A DNA stretch of 64,000 bases from Solimonas fluminis (lineage in GTDB: Bacteria > Pseudomonadota > Gammaproteobacteria > Nevskiales > Nevskiaceae). Positions within the stretch are counted from its first letter, which is position 1. The number at the start of each line of letters is the position of its first letter. The notes below the pieces were generated by a model, which made no database searches, was not told the origin of the DNA, and worked only from the letters and a program-made list of their open reading frames with translations. This document shows positions 8,355-17,499 of this stretch, in pieces. The stretch lies in the NCBI RefSeq assembly GCF_002930645.1, contig NZ_PSNW01000002.1, positions 491,777-555,776 of the forward strand, read 5' to 3'. The translations under genes were made by a program, and so were the position numbers.

Positions 8355-9599
8355 ATGCGACTGCTCTATTCCTGCCTGCTGTACCTGCTGACGCCCCTGG
8401 TGCTGCTGCGCCTGTGGTGGAAGGGTTTCGAACTGCCCGACTACCGTCGCCGCTGGGGCGAGCGCTTCGGCTTCGTGCCGGCGCCGGCGCAGCCGGTGGA
8501 GGTCTGGGTGCACGCCGTGTCGGTGGGCGAGTCGCTGGCCGCCCTGCCCCTGATCCGCGCGCTGGTCGCGCGCCACGGCGAGGGCCGCGTGCTGGTCACC
8601 ACCATGACGCCCACCGGCTCGCAGCGCGTGCGCGAGGCCCTGGGGGCCCAGGTGCTGCATACCTACCTGCCCTACGACCTGCCCGGCGTGGTGGCCCGCT
8701 ATGTCGCGCGGATGCGCCCGCGCCGCGTCGTGGTGATGGAAACCGAGCTCTGGCCCAACCTGTTCCGTACGCTGGCGCGGCGCGGCGTGCCGCTGCTGGT
8801 GGCCAATGCGCGCCTGTCGCCGCGCTCCTTCCGCGGCTACGGCCGCGTGCGCGGGTTCACCGCCTCCGTGCTGGCGGACTGCAGCGAGGTGGCGGCGCAG
8901 AGCGAGGCGGACGCCGCGCGCTTCCGCGCGCTGGGCGCGCCGCGCGTGAGCACCATGGGCAACATCAAGTTCGACCTGGCCGTGCCGGAGGCGCAGCTGG
9001 AACTGGGGCGCAGCCTGCGCGACGCGCTGGGACAGCGCCCGGTCTGGATCGCCGCGAGCACGCACGAAGGCGAGGAGGAAGCCGCCCTCGCGGCGCATCG
9101 CGAACTGCGCAAGAGCCTGCCGGACGCCGCGCTGATCCTGGTGCCGCGACACCCGCAGCGTTTCGACGGCATCGCCAAGCTGGTGACGCGGGACTTCTCC
9201 TGCGCGCGGCGCCGGACCTGGGGCGGCGAGGCGCTGTCGGCGGACGTGTTGCTGGGCGACAGCATGGGCGAGATGTTCGCCTACTTCGCCGCGGCGCAGG
9301 TCGCCTTCGTCGGCGGCAGCCTGGTGCCGGTGGGCGGGCACAACGTGCTGGAGCCGGCGGCCCTGGGCCTGCCGGTGCTGTTCGGGCCGCAGATGCACAA
9401 CTTCATCGCCGCGCGCGACCTGCTGCTGGGAGAGCATGCGGGCGAGCAGGTGGCGGATGCCGCGCAACTCGCCGCGGCACTGCTGCGGCTGCTGCAGGAC
9501 CCGGCGCGGCGCAACGCCATGGGCGACGCCGGCCGCCGTGCCGTGGTCGCCAATCGCGGTGCGCTGCAGAAGCTGCTGGTCCTGCTCGACCGTGTCTGA
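8355..9599 (+). CDS. waaA: 3-deoxy-D-manno-octulosonic acid (Kdo) transferase
   Basis: WaaA transfers Kdo from CMP-Kdo to lipid A precursor on the inner membrane. The 414-residue protein has an N-terminal membrane helix, the Glu-containing motif WVHAVSVGES (catalytic base Glu at about residue 60), and the GT-B C-terminal half with VGGSLVPVGGHNVLEPA, which binds the nucleotide sugar. Length fits the family (about 425). The next gene starts inside its last codons. It is divergent from an lpxL-type acyltransferase, forming a small lipid A locus. Confidence 0.95.
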   Translation: MRLLYSCLLYLLTPLVLLRLWWKGFELPDYRRRWGERFGFVPAPAQPVEVWVHAVSVGESLAALPLIRALVARHGEGRVLVTTMTPTGSQRVREALGAQVLHTYLPYDLPGVVARYVARMRPRRVVVMETELWPNLFRTLARRGVPLLVANARLSPRSFRGYGRVRGFTASVLADCSEVAAQSEADAARFRALGAPRVSTMGNIKFDLAVPEAQLELGRSLRDALGQRPVWIAASTHEGEEEAALAAHRELRKSLPDAALILVPRHPQRFDGIAKLVTRDFSCARRRTWGGEALSADVLLGDSMGEMFAYFAAAQVAFVGGSLVPVGGHNVLEPAALGLPVLFGPQMHNFIAARDLLLGEHAGEQVADAAQLAAALLRLLQDPARRNAMGDAGRRAVVANRGALQKLLVLLDRV

Positions 9600-10575
9600 G
9601 CTGGTGGTGATGCGCCCCTCGGGCCTGTACTGCCCGGCCGGCGACTTCTACATCGACCCCGCGAAGCCGGTGGCGCGGGCCGTGATCACGCATGCCCATG
9701 GCGACCATGCGCGCAAGGGCTCCATGCAGTACTGGTCCAGCCGCGAAGGCGAGGCCCTGCTGCGCGTGCGGGTCGGCCAGAAGACCTGGATCAACGCCCT
9801 GGACTGGGGGCAGCCCGCGCAGATCGGTGCGGCACGCGTCTCGCTGCATCCCGCCGGCCATGTGCTGGGGTCGGCGCAGGTGCGCATCGAGGCCGAGGGG
9901 CAGGTCTGGGTGATCTCCGGCGACTACAAGCGCGACGACGATCCTACCTGCACGCCCTTCGAGCCGGTGCCCTGCGACGTCTTCGTCACCGAGGCCACCT
10001 TCGGCCTGCCGGAGTATCGCTGGCCGGCGGCCAGCGAGACTGCCCGCGAGATTCACCAGTGGTGGGAGCAGAACGCCGCCGAAGGGCAGGCCTCGGTGCT
10101 GTTCTCCTATGCCTTGGGCAAGGCGCAGCGCATCCTGGCGGAGCTGACGCGCTATACCGGCCGCAAGGTCTGGCTGCATGGCGCGATGACGCCGCTGGTG
10201 GAGGTCTACCGCAAGGCCGGCGTGAGGATGCTGCCGACCGAATCCGCCGTGGCGCCGCCGCGCACGAAGGATTTCGCCGGCGAGCTGATCCTGGCGCCGC
10301 CGGCGGCGCGGGGCACGCCCTGGATGAAGCGCTTCCGGCCGTATCGCTGCGGTTTCGCCTCGGGCTGGATGCAGAAGGACCTGCGGCGCGAGGCCTACGA
10401 CCGCGGCTTCATCCTGTCCGACCATGCCGACTGGGACGGCCTGCTGCTGAGCATCGGGCAGAGCGGCGCCAGGCGCGTGCTGGCGATGCACGGGCATACC
10501 GAGACGCTGGTGGCGCACCTGCGGGAGCAAGGCATCGATGCGGCGGCGTTGCCGGGGGCGGCACCGGGGTATTGA
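9592..10575 (+). CDS. MBL-fold exonuclease, ligase-associated DNA-repair type
   Basis: This protein belongs to the metallo-beta-lactamase/beta-CASP nuclease family. The signature THAHGDHAR near the N-terminus binds two metals; HPAGHVLGSAQ, SGDYKRDDD and the late DHADWDG supply the remaining ligands. The overall pattern (opening RPSGLYCPAGDFYIDP) fits the ligase-associated DNA damage response exonuclease, usually found with an ATP-dependent ligase and a DEXH helicase. Those partners are not in this window. The GTG at 9592 overlaps waaA by 8 nt; an ATG at 9610 is an alternative. Its presence behind waaA may only reflect operon sharing. Confidence 0.82.
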   Translation: MSELVVMRPSGLYCPAGDFYIDPAKPVARAVITHAHGDHARKGSMQYWSSREGEALLRVRVGQKTWINALDWGQPAQIGAARVSLHPAGHVLGSAQVRIEAEGQVWVISGDYKRDDDPTCTPFEPVPCDVFVTEATFGLPEYRWPAASETAREIHQWWEQNAAEGQASVLFSYALGKAQRILAELTRYTGRKVWLHGAMTPLVEVYRKAGVRMLPTESAVAPPRTKDFAGELILAPPAARGTPWMKRFRPYRCGFASGWMQKDLRREAYDRGFILSDHADWDGLLLSIGQSGARRVLAMHGHTETLVAHLREQGIDAAALPGAAPGY

Positions 10576-10672
10576 ATCGCTGCCGGGGAAGACGCGAACC
10601 GTTCATGACGCGCAGGAGACGGGATGCGCTGCGCTTTCCCACCCTGCGGTTGATGGATTGCGAATTCCTGCT

Positions 10673-11560
10673 TCAGCGTGACGGGCTGTTCCGCATTCGC
10701 CAAACACCCTCGCCCGCATAGATCACCAGCGCGCTCCAGATGAACCCGAAGCCGATCCAGTGCACCTCCAGGAACGGCTCATGGAACACCAGCACGCCGC
10801 AGAGCAGCTGCAGCGTCGGCGTGAGGTACTGCAGCAGGCCCACCAGCGACAGCGGGATGCGGCGCGCGCCGTAGGCGAACCACACCAGCGGCAGCGCCGT
10901 GACGAAGCCGCCGAAGGCCAGCAGCCCGTCGGTCTGCAGGCCCTGGTGGCCGAAAGCTCCCGTGCCCTGGTGCTCCCACCACAGCAGCGCGGCCAGCGCG
11001 GGCAGGAACAGCAGGCCGCTCTCCACGGCCAGGCCCTGTACGGCGGGCACCGGCATCAGCTTGCGCCACAGGCCGTAGCCGCCGAAGCTCGCGGCGATGG
11101 CCAGGGCGATCCAGGGCAGGCGCCCGGCCTGCGCGGTCATGTAGACCACGCCGACGGCAGCGATGCCCACGGCCAGCCATTGCAGCGGGCGCAGGCGCTC
11201 GCGCAGCACGAAGACGCCCAGCAGCACGCTCAGCAGCGGATTGATGAAGTAGCCGAGGCTGGTCTCGACGATGTGGCCGGCGGTGACGGCCCAGATGTAG
11301 AGCCACCAGTTGCAGGCGATCAGCAGGGCGCTGATCAGCAGCATGCCCACGGCGCAGCGCGACAGCGTGCGAAGCCAGCCGAAGCCCTCGCGCAGGCCCA
11401 GCCACAGCGTCACCAGCAGGGCGCACCAGACGGTGCGGTGCGCCATGGTCTGCACGGCGGGCACCGCGGCCAGCATCTTCCAGTAGAGCGGGAACAGGCC
11501 CCAGATGAAGTAGGCGCCCAGCGCGGCGGCCAGGCCCTTGCGCGTTTCGTCGGCGCTCAA
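10673..11560 (-). CDS. rarD: RarD-type EamA transporter
   Basis: This is a 295-residue integral membrane protein of the drug/metabolite transporter superfamily, with about ten hydrophobic helices in two EamA repeats. The N-terminal KGLAAALGAYFIWGLFPLYW and the central SLGYFINPLLSVLLG are typical of RarD. Substrate is unknown; RarD was named for chloramphenicol sensitivity in Pseudomonas. The start is read as TTG at 11560 in the sequence TTGA, overlapping the stop of the upstream AAA+ gene by 4 nt; no ATG or GTG fits the conserved N-terminus. The two genes are thus translationally coupled. Confidence 0.85.
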   Translation of the reverse strand: MSADETRKGLAAALGAYFIWGLFPLYWKMLAAVPAVQTMAHRTVWCALLVTLWLGLREGFGWLRTLSRCAVGMLLISALLIACNWWLYIWAVTAGHIVETSLGYFINPLLSVLLGVFVLRERLRPLQWLAVGIAAVGVVYMTAQAGRLPWIALAIAASFGGYGLWRKLMPVPAVQGLAVESGLLFLPALAALLWWEHQGTGAFGHQGLQTDGLLAFGGFVTALPLVWFAYGARRIPLSLVGLLQYLTPTLQLLCGVLVFHEPFLEVHWIGFGFIWSALVIYAGEGVWRMRNSPSR

Positions 11561-13038
11561 GCCGGCACCGTGCGCTCGCGCGCCCATGCGCGCAGCGATT
11601 CGATGCGCTCGGCCATCACCACCGACAGCGGCCGCGTGCGCTCCAGTTCGGCGCTGAGCAGGGCGTCGTCCAGCGGACGCTGGAGGGCGGCGGCCTCGTA
11701 CAGCGCGCCGACCACGGCCTGCTCGATCTCGGCGCCGGAAAAGCCCTCTGCGGCCTGGGCCAGAGCCTCCAGGCCGAAGCGCGCGGGGTCCAGTTCGCGG
11801 CGCTTGAGATGGATGCGGAAGATCGCGGCACGCGCCGCGGCATCGGGCAGGTCCACGAAGAAGATTTCGTCGAAGCGGCCCTTGCGCAGCAGTTCCGGCG
11901 GCAGGGCCGAGATGTCGTTGGCGGTGGCGGCGACGAACACGCGGGCGCGGCGCTCGCTCATCCAGGTCAGCAGGGTGCCGAGCACGCGGCGGCCCACGCC
12001 CTGGTCCTCGCCGTCGGGCGCCAGGGCCTTCTCGATCTCGTCCAGCCACAGCACGCAGGGCGCCAGGGCCTCGGCGGATTTCAGCGCGTCGCGAAGGTTC
12101 TTCTCGGTCTCGCCGATCCATTTGCTGAACAGCGCGCCCATGTCGAAGCGCAGCAGCGGCAGGCCCCAGGCGCCGGCGATGGCCTTGCAGGCCAGGCTCT
12201 TGCCGGAGCCCTGCACGCCCAGTAGCAGCACGCCGCGTGGGGGGTCGAGCCTGGAGGCGGGGTCCTGGAAGACCGGGCGGCGGCGCTCCAGCCAGTGCTT
12301 CAGATTGGACAGCCCGGCGACCTCGTCCAGGGAGGCGGCGTCCAGTTCCAGGCTCAGGGCGCCGGCCTGGCCCAGGGTTTCGTGCCGGGCCTGCAGCAGG
12401 CGGTGCACGTCCTCGCGGGTGAGCATGCCGTCGTCGCGGATCGCGTGGCGGATGCGGCGGCGCGCCTCGGGTTCGGCGCAACCCACCAGCTGCTGCAGCA
12501 GTTGATGGACCGCGGCGGCCTCGCCGCGCAGCTTGGCCAGCCGGGGGCCGCGCTCCCAGGCGGCGACCTCCTCGCGCAGGATGGCCTTGAGCCGCTCCAG
12601 GTCCGGCAGGCTCAGCGACAGGCGCGCGCTGAGCCGGCGCAATTCCTCCGGCAGCTCCACGCCATGTCCCACGAACACCAGCGTGCGCGCGCGCCGTTCG
12701 TGGTCCAGCGCTATCTGCTTGACCAGCCGCAGGCAGGCCGGCGACTGCAGGAGGGCGTGGGCATCCATCAGCGCGTAGACGCCCACCGACATCGAGCGCT
12801 CGATCAGGCGCAGGGTCGTCTCCAGCTCGCGGGTCTCGGCGCCCTCCGTGTGCGGGTCGGGCGTGGTGCCGGCGTGGGCGCGCAGGCCGTCGGCGATGTT
12901 CCAGCGGTACAGCGGCCACTGCTCCAGGTTGCAGGCGCGGGCCAGCAGTTCGAGCAGGCGCGACTCCTCGTGCGTATCGACCGTGATGATCGGGAAGCGC
13001 GAGCGCAGCAGCAGGCTGAGGTCGTGGAAGTCGTTCAC
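11557..13038 (-). CDS. Ycf46-like AAA+ ATPase
   Basis: This protein of about 493 residues has an N-terminal region starting NDFHDLSLLLRSRFPIIT, which is typical of bacterial and plastid Ycf46-like proteins, and a C-terminal AAA+ module. Walker A is GVQGSGKS, Walker B is CVLWLDEIEK, and the second region of homology is FVAATANDISALPPELLRKG with the arginine fingers downstream (GRFDE). This puts it in the classic FtsH/Cdc48-like AAA clade. The function of the family is largely undefined; a role in inorganic carbon use was proposed in cyanobacteria. The GTG at 13038 matches the family start; an ATG at 13128 would leave only 18 nt before the divergent gene. Confidence 0.83.
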   Translation of the reverse strand: MNDFHDLSLLLRSRFPIITVDTHEESRLLELLARACNLEQWPLYRWNIADGLRAHAGTTPDPHTEGAETRELETTLRLIERSMSVGVYALMDAHALLQSPACLRLVKQIALDHERRARTLVFVGHGVELPEELRRLSARLSLSLPDLERLKAILREEVAAWERGPRLAKLRGEAAAVHQLLQQLVGCAEPEARRRIRHAIRDDGMLTREDVHRLLQARHETLGQAGALSLELDAASLDEVAGLSNLKHWLERRRPVFQDPASRLDPPRGVLLLGVQGSGKSLACKAIAGAWGLPLLRFDMGALFSKWIGETEKNLRDALKSAEALAPCVLWLDEIEKALAPDGEDQGVGRRVLGTLLTWMSERRARVFVAATANDISALPPELLRKGRFDEIFFVDLPDAAARAAIFRIHLKRRELDPARFGLEALAQAAEGFSGAEIEQAVVGALYEAAALQRPLDDALLSAELERTRPLSVVMAERIESLRAWARERTVPA

Positions 13039-13146
13039 GCGGGCATCCGGCTGGGGCGAGACGGCGCGCAGTGTGCCGGAGCGGGGGTAGATGCGCCATG
13101 GCGCGGGCCGCGTTAACGTACGCGCCATTCTTCCAGAGGGTCTTTC

Positions 13147-14043
13147 ATGCACGTGCTGGTCACCGGCGGTACCGGCTTCATCGGCAAGGCGCTTTGCGAG
13201 GCGCTGCTGGAGCGCGAGTACGAGGTGACGGTGCTGACCCGCAACGGCGGCAAGGCGCGCGAACTGCCGTTCGGCACGCGCATCGCGATGAAGATGGACG
13301 GCATCGGCGGCTTCGATGCCGTGGTCAACCTGGCCGGCGAGAGCCTGGCGGAGCATCGCTGGACCGAGGAGCGGCGGCAACTGTTCATCGACAGCCGCGT
13401 GCAGACCACGCGGCGCATGGTCGATCACCTGCGCTCGGCCGGGGATCTGCCGCGGGTGATGGTGTCGGGCTCGGCCATCGGCTGGTACGGGGCCCGCGGC
13501 GACGAGGTGCTCAACGAGCAGTCGAATTCGGGGGGCTACGACGAGTTCCAGTCGCTGCTGTGCCGCGCCTGGGAGGCCGAGGCGCGCAAGGCGGAGAAGC
13601 TGGGGCTGCGCGTCTGCCTGCTGCGTACCGGCATCGTTCTGGAGCGCGACGGCGGCCCCCTGGCCAGGATGCTGCCGCCGTTCCGCGCGGGGCTCGGCGG
13701 CCGGCTGGGCAGCGGCCGACAATGGATGTCCTGGATCCATCGCGCGGACCTGGTCGCGATGATCCTCTGGCTGCTGGAGGACGAGCGCTGCCGCGGCGTC
13801 TACAACGGCACCGCCCCCGAGCCGGTGACCAATGCCGACTTCGCGCGCGAGCTGGGCCGGGCGGTGGGCCGGCCGGCCCTGCTGCCGATGCCGGGCCTGG
13901 CGCTCAAGGCCATGGCCGGCGGTATCGCCGATATCCTGTTGACCGGACAGAGGGTTTTTCCGCAACGGGCGCTGGACGGCGGGTTCCGCTTCCAGTATCC
14001 CGAACTGCCGGGCGCCCTGTCCGCGATCCTCGGCAAGACCTGA
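13147..14043 (+). CDS. TIGR01777-family NAD(P)-dependent epimerase (YfcH-like)
   Basis: This 298-residue extended short-chain dehydrogenase has an N-terminal Rossmann motif VLVTGGTGFIGKAL and the family-specific VVNLAGE and SGSAIGWYG, where the last Tyr belongs to the active site. The C-terminal DUF1731-like segment includes PMPGLALKAMAG and LTGQRVFPQRAL. The family includes E. coli YfcH and plant SulA-like proteins; substrate is unknown, although members have been linked to cell division. AGAGGG precedes the ATG by about 6 nt. It stands alone, divergent from the AAA+ gene. Confidence 0.9.
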   Translation: MHVLVTGGTGFIGKALCEALLEREYEVTVLTRNGGKARELPFGTRIAMKMDGIGGFDAVVNLAGESLAEHRWTEERRQLFIDSRVQTTRRMVDHLRSAGDLPRVMVSGSAIGWYGARGDEVLNEQSNSGGYDEFQSLLCRAWEAEARKAEKLGLRVCLLRTGIVLERDGGPLARMLPPFRAGLGGRLGSGRQWMSWIHRADLVAMILWLLEDERCRGVYNGTAPEPVTNADFARELGRAVGRPALLPMPGLALKAMAGGIADILLTGQRVFPQRALDGGFRFQYPELPGALSAILGKT

Positions 14044-14123
14044 CCGGGAAGTCGGTGCTTTCCTACCCCCGGCGGGTCCGCCGGAGGATAGGCCGCGGGC
14101 GCCGGGAGGCCTAGAATCGGCTC

Positions 14124-15116
14124 ATGAACGTGATGAACTGGAAGGCCGGCAAGGTATACCCGATGACCCGCGGGGAACCGCGCACGGAGGCGGGGGATTT
14201 CGATCCGGGCCGCCACGAGGCACTGCTGCGCACCGATCCCGGCGGCTACGCCGAGATGGTCCGCACGGTCACCGCCTTCGGCATCTACCTGATGGACCGC
14301 GAGGGCCGCATCCAGAGCTGGAACCAGGGCGCCGAGAACCTCACCGGGTTCGGCGAGCGGGAGATGCTGGGACAGCATTTCAGCGCGCTGTTCGCCGAGC
14401 AGGCCCAGCGCGAAGGCCAGGCCTTGCGCAACCTCGACTTCGCCGCCAACAACCGCCATTGCCGCGACGAGCACCGGCGGCGGCGGCTGGGGGGCGAGGA
14501 GTTCTACGCCCTGAGCACGCTGGATGCGGTGCGCGACGACGCCGGCGAGATCCTGGGCTTCGTCGAGGTATTCCATGACATCAGCGAGCAGAAGGAGCGC
14601 GAGGAACGCCTGTACCTGCGTGCCACGCGCGACCCGCTCACCGGCGTCTTCAACCGCGGCCATTTCAACGAGACGGCGCAGCAGGAGATCGAGCGCGCGC
14701 GCCGCTTCGCCGAGCCGCTGTCGCTGGCGATGCTCGACATCGACCATTTCAAGAAGATCAACGACACCCATGGGCATGAGGTGGGCGACACGGCCATCAT
14801 CGGCCTGGCGCGCACCTGCAGCAACAACCTGCGCAAGATCGACCTGCTGGGCCGCCTCGGCGGCGAGGAATTCGCGATCCTGCTGCCGCGTGCCAACAAG
14901 CAGGCGGCACTGGAGATGGCGCAGCGCCTGCGCCTGCTGATCGCGGCCCAGCGCATCCCGCTGCAGGGCCAGGAACTCAGCTACACGGTCAGCATCGGCA
15001 TTTCCACGCTGCTGCCGACCACGCGCGATCTCGCCGAACTGCTGCGCCACGCCGACGCTGCGCTCTACCAGGCCAAGCGCGAAGGCCGCAACCGGGCGAT
15101 CGCCTGGTTCGAGTAG
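14124..15116 (+). CDS. PAS-GGDEF diguanylate cyclase
   Basis: This 330-residue soluble signalling enzyme makes cyclic di-GMP. A PAS sensor domain (about 45-155, ending VEVFHDISEQKERE) is joined by a helical linker to the GGDEF domain (about 165-330). The active site is GGEEF at 246-250, and RKID five residues before it is a complete product-inhibition I-site. The upstream part has another GGEEF string at about 123-127 inside the PAS domain, which is coincidental in position. There is no membrane segment, so it senses a cytoplasmic cue through the PAS pocket. ATG at 14124 is used; 14163 would remove only 13 residues. Confidence 0.92.
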   Translation: MNVMNWKAGKVYPMTRGEPRTEAGDFDPGRHEALLRTDPGGYAEMVRTVTAFGIYLMDREGRIQSWNQGAENLTGFGEREMLGQHFSALFAEQAQREGQALRNLDFAANNRHCRDEHRRRRLGGEEFYALSTLDAVRDDAGEILGFVEVFHDISEQKEREERLYLRATRDPLTGVFNRGHFNETAQQEIERARRFAEPLSLAMLDIDHFKKINDTHGHEVGDTAIIGLARTCSNNLRKIDLLGRLGGEEFAILLPRANKQAALEMAQRLRLLIAAQRIPLQGQELSYTVSIGISTLLPTTRDLAELLRHADAALYQAKREGRNRAIAWFE

Positions 15117-15126
15117 CCTCCAGCCC

Positions 15127-16578
15127 CTAGAGGTACGGCGAGAACAGCCACCAGAAGGCGTCGTAGAGCCGCGACGGCAGCGGCCGCCGTTGCAGGGCCT
15201 TGGCGTGCAGCAGCCGCGATCGCGTACGCAATTCCTTGAAGTGCGTGCTCATGCGCCCGGCGAATTGGCGGTCGTAGGCCTCCACCACCAGCTCGAAGTT
15301 CAGGCGCAGGCTGCGCGGGTCGAGATTGGCCGAACCCAGCAGCACGTACTCGTCGTCCACGATCAGCAGCTTGCTGTGCGCGAAGGGCGGCGGCTGGTAG
15401 TAGATGCGCATGCCGCGCAGGATCAGGTGCGGCAGCTGGTGGCGCATGGCGCGGTGCATCTTGCCCTGGTCGGATTTCTCCGGCAGCAGGATCTGGATGT
15501 GCACGCCGCGCAGCACGGCGGCCTCCATGGCCGCCACCAGTTCGCGGGGCGGCAGGAAGTAGGGCGTGATGATGCGGACGCGCCGGCGCGCGGAGGCCAG
15601 CGCCGACAGCAGCACCAGGGTCAGTTGCCCCAGGTCTTCGTTGGGGCCATCGGTGATCACGCGGCAGATCGCCCCGCCCTCCACTTCCGGTGGTGGCAGT
15701 GCGGGACAGGGACAGTCGCCGCCGCCGGCGTAGCGCCAGTCCTGGCCGAAGACCTCCGCCAGCTGCTGCACCACCGGGCCGCGCAGCTCGAAGTGCAGGT
15801 CATGCTCGGGCCTGGAGTTTTCCGGATCGTGGGCCATGTGCCGCAGGCTGATGTTCATGCCGCCGGTAAAGGCCAGGTCGCCGTCGACGATCAGCAGCTT
15901 GCGGTGGTTGCGCAGGTTGAGGTGCAGCGAGGGCGGCAGCAGCGTGGGTGGGTGGAAGCGCAAGGTGTTCACGCCCAGCTGGCGCAGCCGGCGGCTGGCA
16001 CAGCCGCGGCGCAGGCTCAATTCGGCGAAGCCGTCCACCAGCACGCAGACCTGCAAGCCGCGCTTCTGCGCGTCCGCCAGCGCGGCGATGAACTGCTCGC
16101 CGGTCTTGTCCACGTCGAATATATAGCTGGCCAGCAGCACCGACTGGCGTGCCGCGGCGATCGCCTCCAGCATGCGCGGATAGGCCTGTTCGCCATCGTG
16201 CAGCGGCTCCACCAGGTTGCCGTCCAGCAGCGGGCGGCGGGTGATGACGTCGGCGGTGCGGGCCAGCTGCTCGAAGGCGGACGGGACGGCGGGCCGCTCG
16301 TGGCCGGGGCTGCGGCGGTGGCGTGCATCGCGTTCATGATCCAGGCCGACGCCGCGGCCGAGGGTATGGCGTGGCGGCCGCAGGCGGTGGGCGCGCGTCT
16401 CCACGCGGTTGATGCCGAACAGGAAATACAGCAGCGCGCCGCCGTAAGGGAGCATCAGGCAGACGATGATCCAGCCCCAGGCGGCGCGCGGATCGCGCTT
16501 CAGCAGCAGCGCGTGGCCGCAGGCGAACAGGGACAGCAGCAGCGCGACGGCGGTGCCGAGCAGGTGCCAGTGGATCAT
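15127..16578 (-). CDS. cls: cardiolipin synthase, phospholipase D type
   Basis: This membrane enzyme joins two phosphatidylglycerols to make cardiolipin. The 483-residue protein has two N-terminal membrane helices (about 3-25 and 33-52) and two HKD phospholipase D motifs, NHRKLLIVDGDLAFTGG in the first half and HSKLLIVDDEYVLLGSANLD in the second. The architecture is ClsA-like. Its ATG overlaps the stop of the upstream EEP-fold gene (ATGA). In E. coli, clsB also has an EEP partner, ybhP, so the association is conserved although this synthase has the membrane-anchored layout. Confidence 0.92.
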   Translation of the reverse strand: MIHWHLLGTAVALLLSLFACGHALLLKRDPRAAWGWIIVCLMLPYGGALLYFLFGINRVETRAHRLRPPRHTLGRGVGLDHERDARHRRSPGHERPAVPSAFEQLARTADVITRRPLLDGNLVEPLHDGEQAYPRMLEAIAAARQSVLLASYIFDVDKTGEQFIAALADAQKRGLQVCVLVDGFAELSLRRGCASRRLRQLGVNTLRFHPPTLLPPSLHLNLRNHRKLLIVDGDLAFTGGMNISLRHMAHDPENSRPEHDLHFELRGPVVQQLAEVFGQDWRYAGGGDCPCPALPPPEVEGGAICRVITDGPNEDLGQLTLVLLSALASARRRVRIITPYFLPPRELVAAMEAAVLRGVHIQILLPEKSDQGKMHRAMRHQLPHLILRGMRIYYQPPPFAHSKLLIVDDEYVLLGSANLDPRSLRLNFELVVEAYDRQFAGRMSTHFKELRTRSRLLHAKALQRRPLPSRLYDAFWWLFSPYL

Positions 16579-17366
16579 GGGCCGGCGGTGTCCAGGGCGA
16601 TTTCGGTCACCACCGGCAGGTGGTCGGAAAGACGCTCGGCGAGCACGTGCGCGCGGCTGATGCGCAGGCCGTCGCCGGCCAGCACGTGGTCGATGATGCG
16701 GGAGGGCTTCCAGCTCGGGTAGGTGGGCATCTCATGGAGGCTGCGCAGGCCGCAGGATTGCAGCACGCCATGCGCCGCCAGCTCCGCCGGCTCGCAGTTG
16801 AGGTCGCCCACCAGCAGGCTGCGCGGGTGCGCGCGCATGATCTCCGCCAGGTATTCCAGCTGCAGGCTGCGGGTGCTGCGGGTCAGCGCCAGGTGCGTGA
16901 CGATCAGCCGCAGCGGCGCCGAGCCCTGCGGCTGCAGCTCCAGCTCCAGTGCGCCGCGGCCGCGCAAGCGGCCCGGCAGCGGATGGTGGCGCAGGACCTT
17001 GAGCGGCACGCGCGAGAGGCAACCGAGTGCATGCTGCGCGAAGGGACGCAGGTCGCGGTTCACGGCCGCGTGCCAGTGCGGGAAGCCGCCCTGCGCGGCG
17101 AGATACTCCACCTGGTTCAGCGATTGCGTGCGCAGGCTGCCTGCATCGGCCTCCTGCAGCGCCACCACGTCGTACTGGCTGGCGAGATGGGCGATGCGGT
17201 CCAGTTGCGCCCTGGTGCCGCGCGAGGGCAGCACATGCTTCCAGGCATTGGTCAGGTAGTGATGATAGCCGTGGCTCTGCATGCCCACCTGGATGTTGAG
17301 CGACAGCACGCGCAGCGAGGGAGCGGCGTCGGTCGTCGGGGCGGCGGTGTCGGTCATGCGGATCAT
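16575..17366 (-). CDS. endonuclease/exonuclease/phosphatase (EEP) family protein
   Basis: The protein has the EEP fold of DNase I-like metal-dependent phosphodiesterases: VLSLNIQ at the start, VALQEAD with the metal-binding Glu, LIVTHLA, LVGDLN with catalytic Asp and Asn, and SDHLPV at the end with the catalytic His. It is about 263 residues long with no clear membrane segment. The 4-nt overlap with cls and the parallel with E. coli ybhP-clsB suggest a role in phospholipid turnover or phosphoester hydrolysis at the membrane. The substrate is unknown. ATG at 17366 is chosen; ATG 17357 is three codons later. Confidence 0.82.
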   Translation of the reverse strand: MIRMTDTAAPTTDAAPSLRVLSLNIQVGMQSHGYHHYLTNAWKHVLPSRGTRAQLDRIAHLASQYDVVALQEADAGSLRTQSLNQVEYLAAQGGFPHWHAAVNRDLRPFAQHALGCLSRVPLKVLRHHPLPGRLRGRGALELELQPQGSAPLRLIVTHLALTRSTRSLQLEYLAEIMRAHPRSLLVGDLNCEPAELAAHGVLQSCGLRSLHEMPTYPSWKPSRIIDHVLAGDGLRISRAHVLAERLSDHLPVVTEIALDTAGP

Positions 17367-17445
17367 GGACCTGGACGGTTTGGCCGAGGGTAACACCAAG
17401 GCGGCGAACGGCGATGACAAGCCGGCGGGCGGGGCCGCCGGAAAG

Positions 17446-17473
17446 CCGAAGGGCGCCTTGCGGCGCCCTTCGG
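17446..17473. repeat. 12-bp stem hairpin between two co-oriented genes
   Basis: CCGAAGGGCGCC and GGCGCCCTTCGG form a perfect 12-bp stem with a 4-nt loop. It lies just after the stop of the secreted protein gene at 17500 on the minus strand. A short CTTTCC follows on that strand, so it may be a weak terminator. Confidence 0.5.
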
Positions 17474-17499
17474 ATGAAGCGGTGAAGAGCCCTTCGGCG

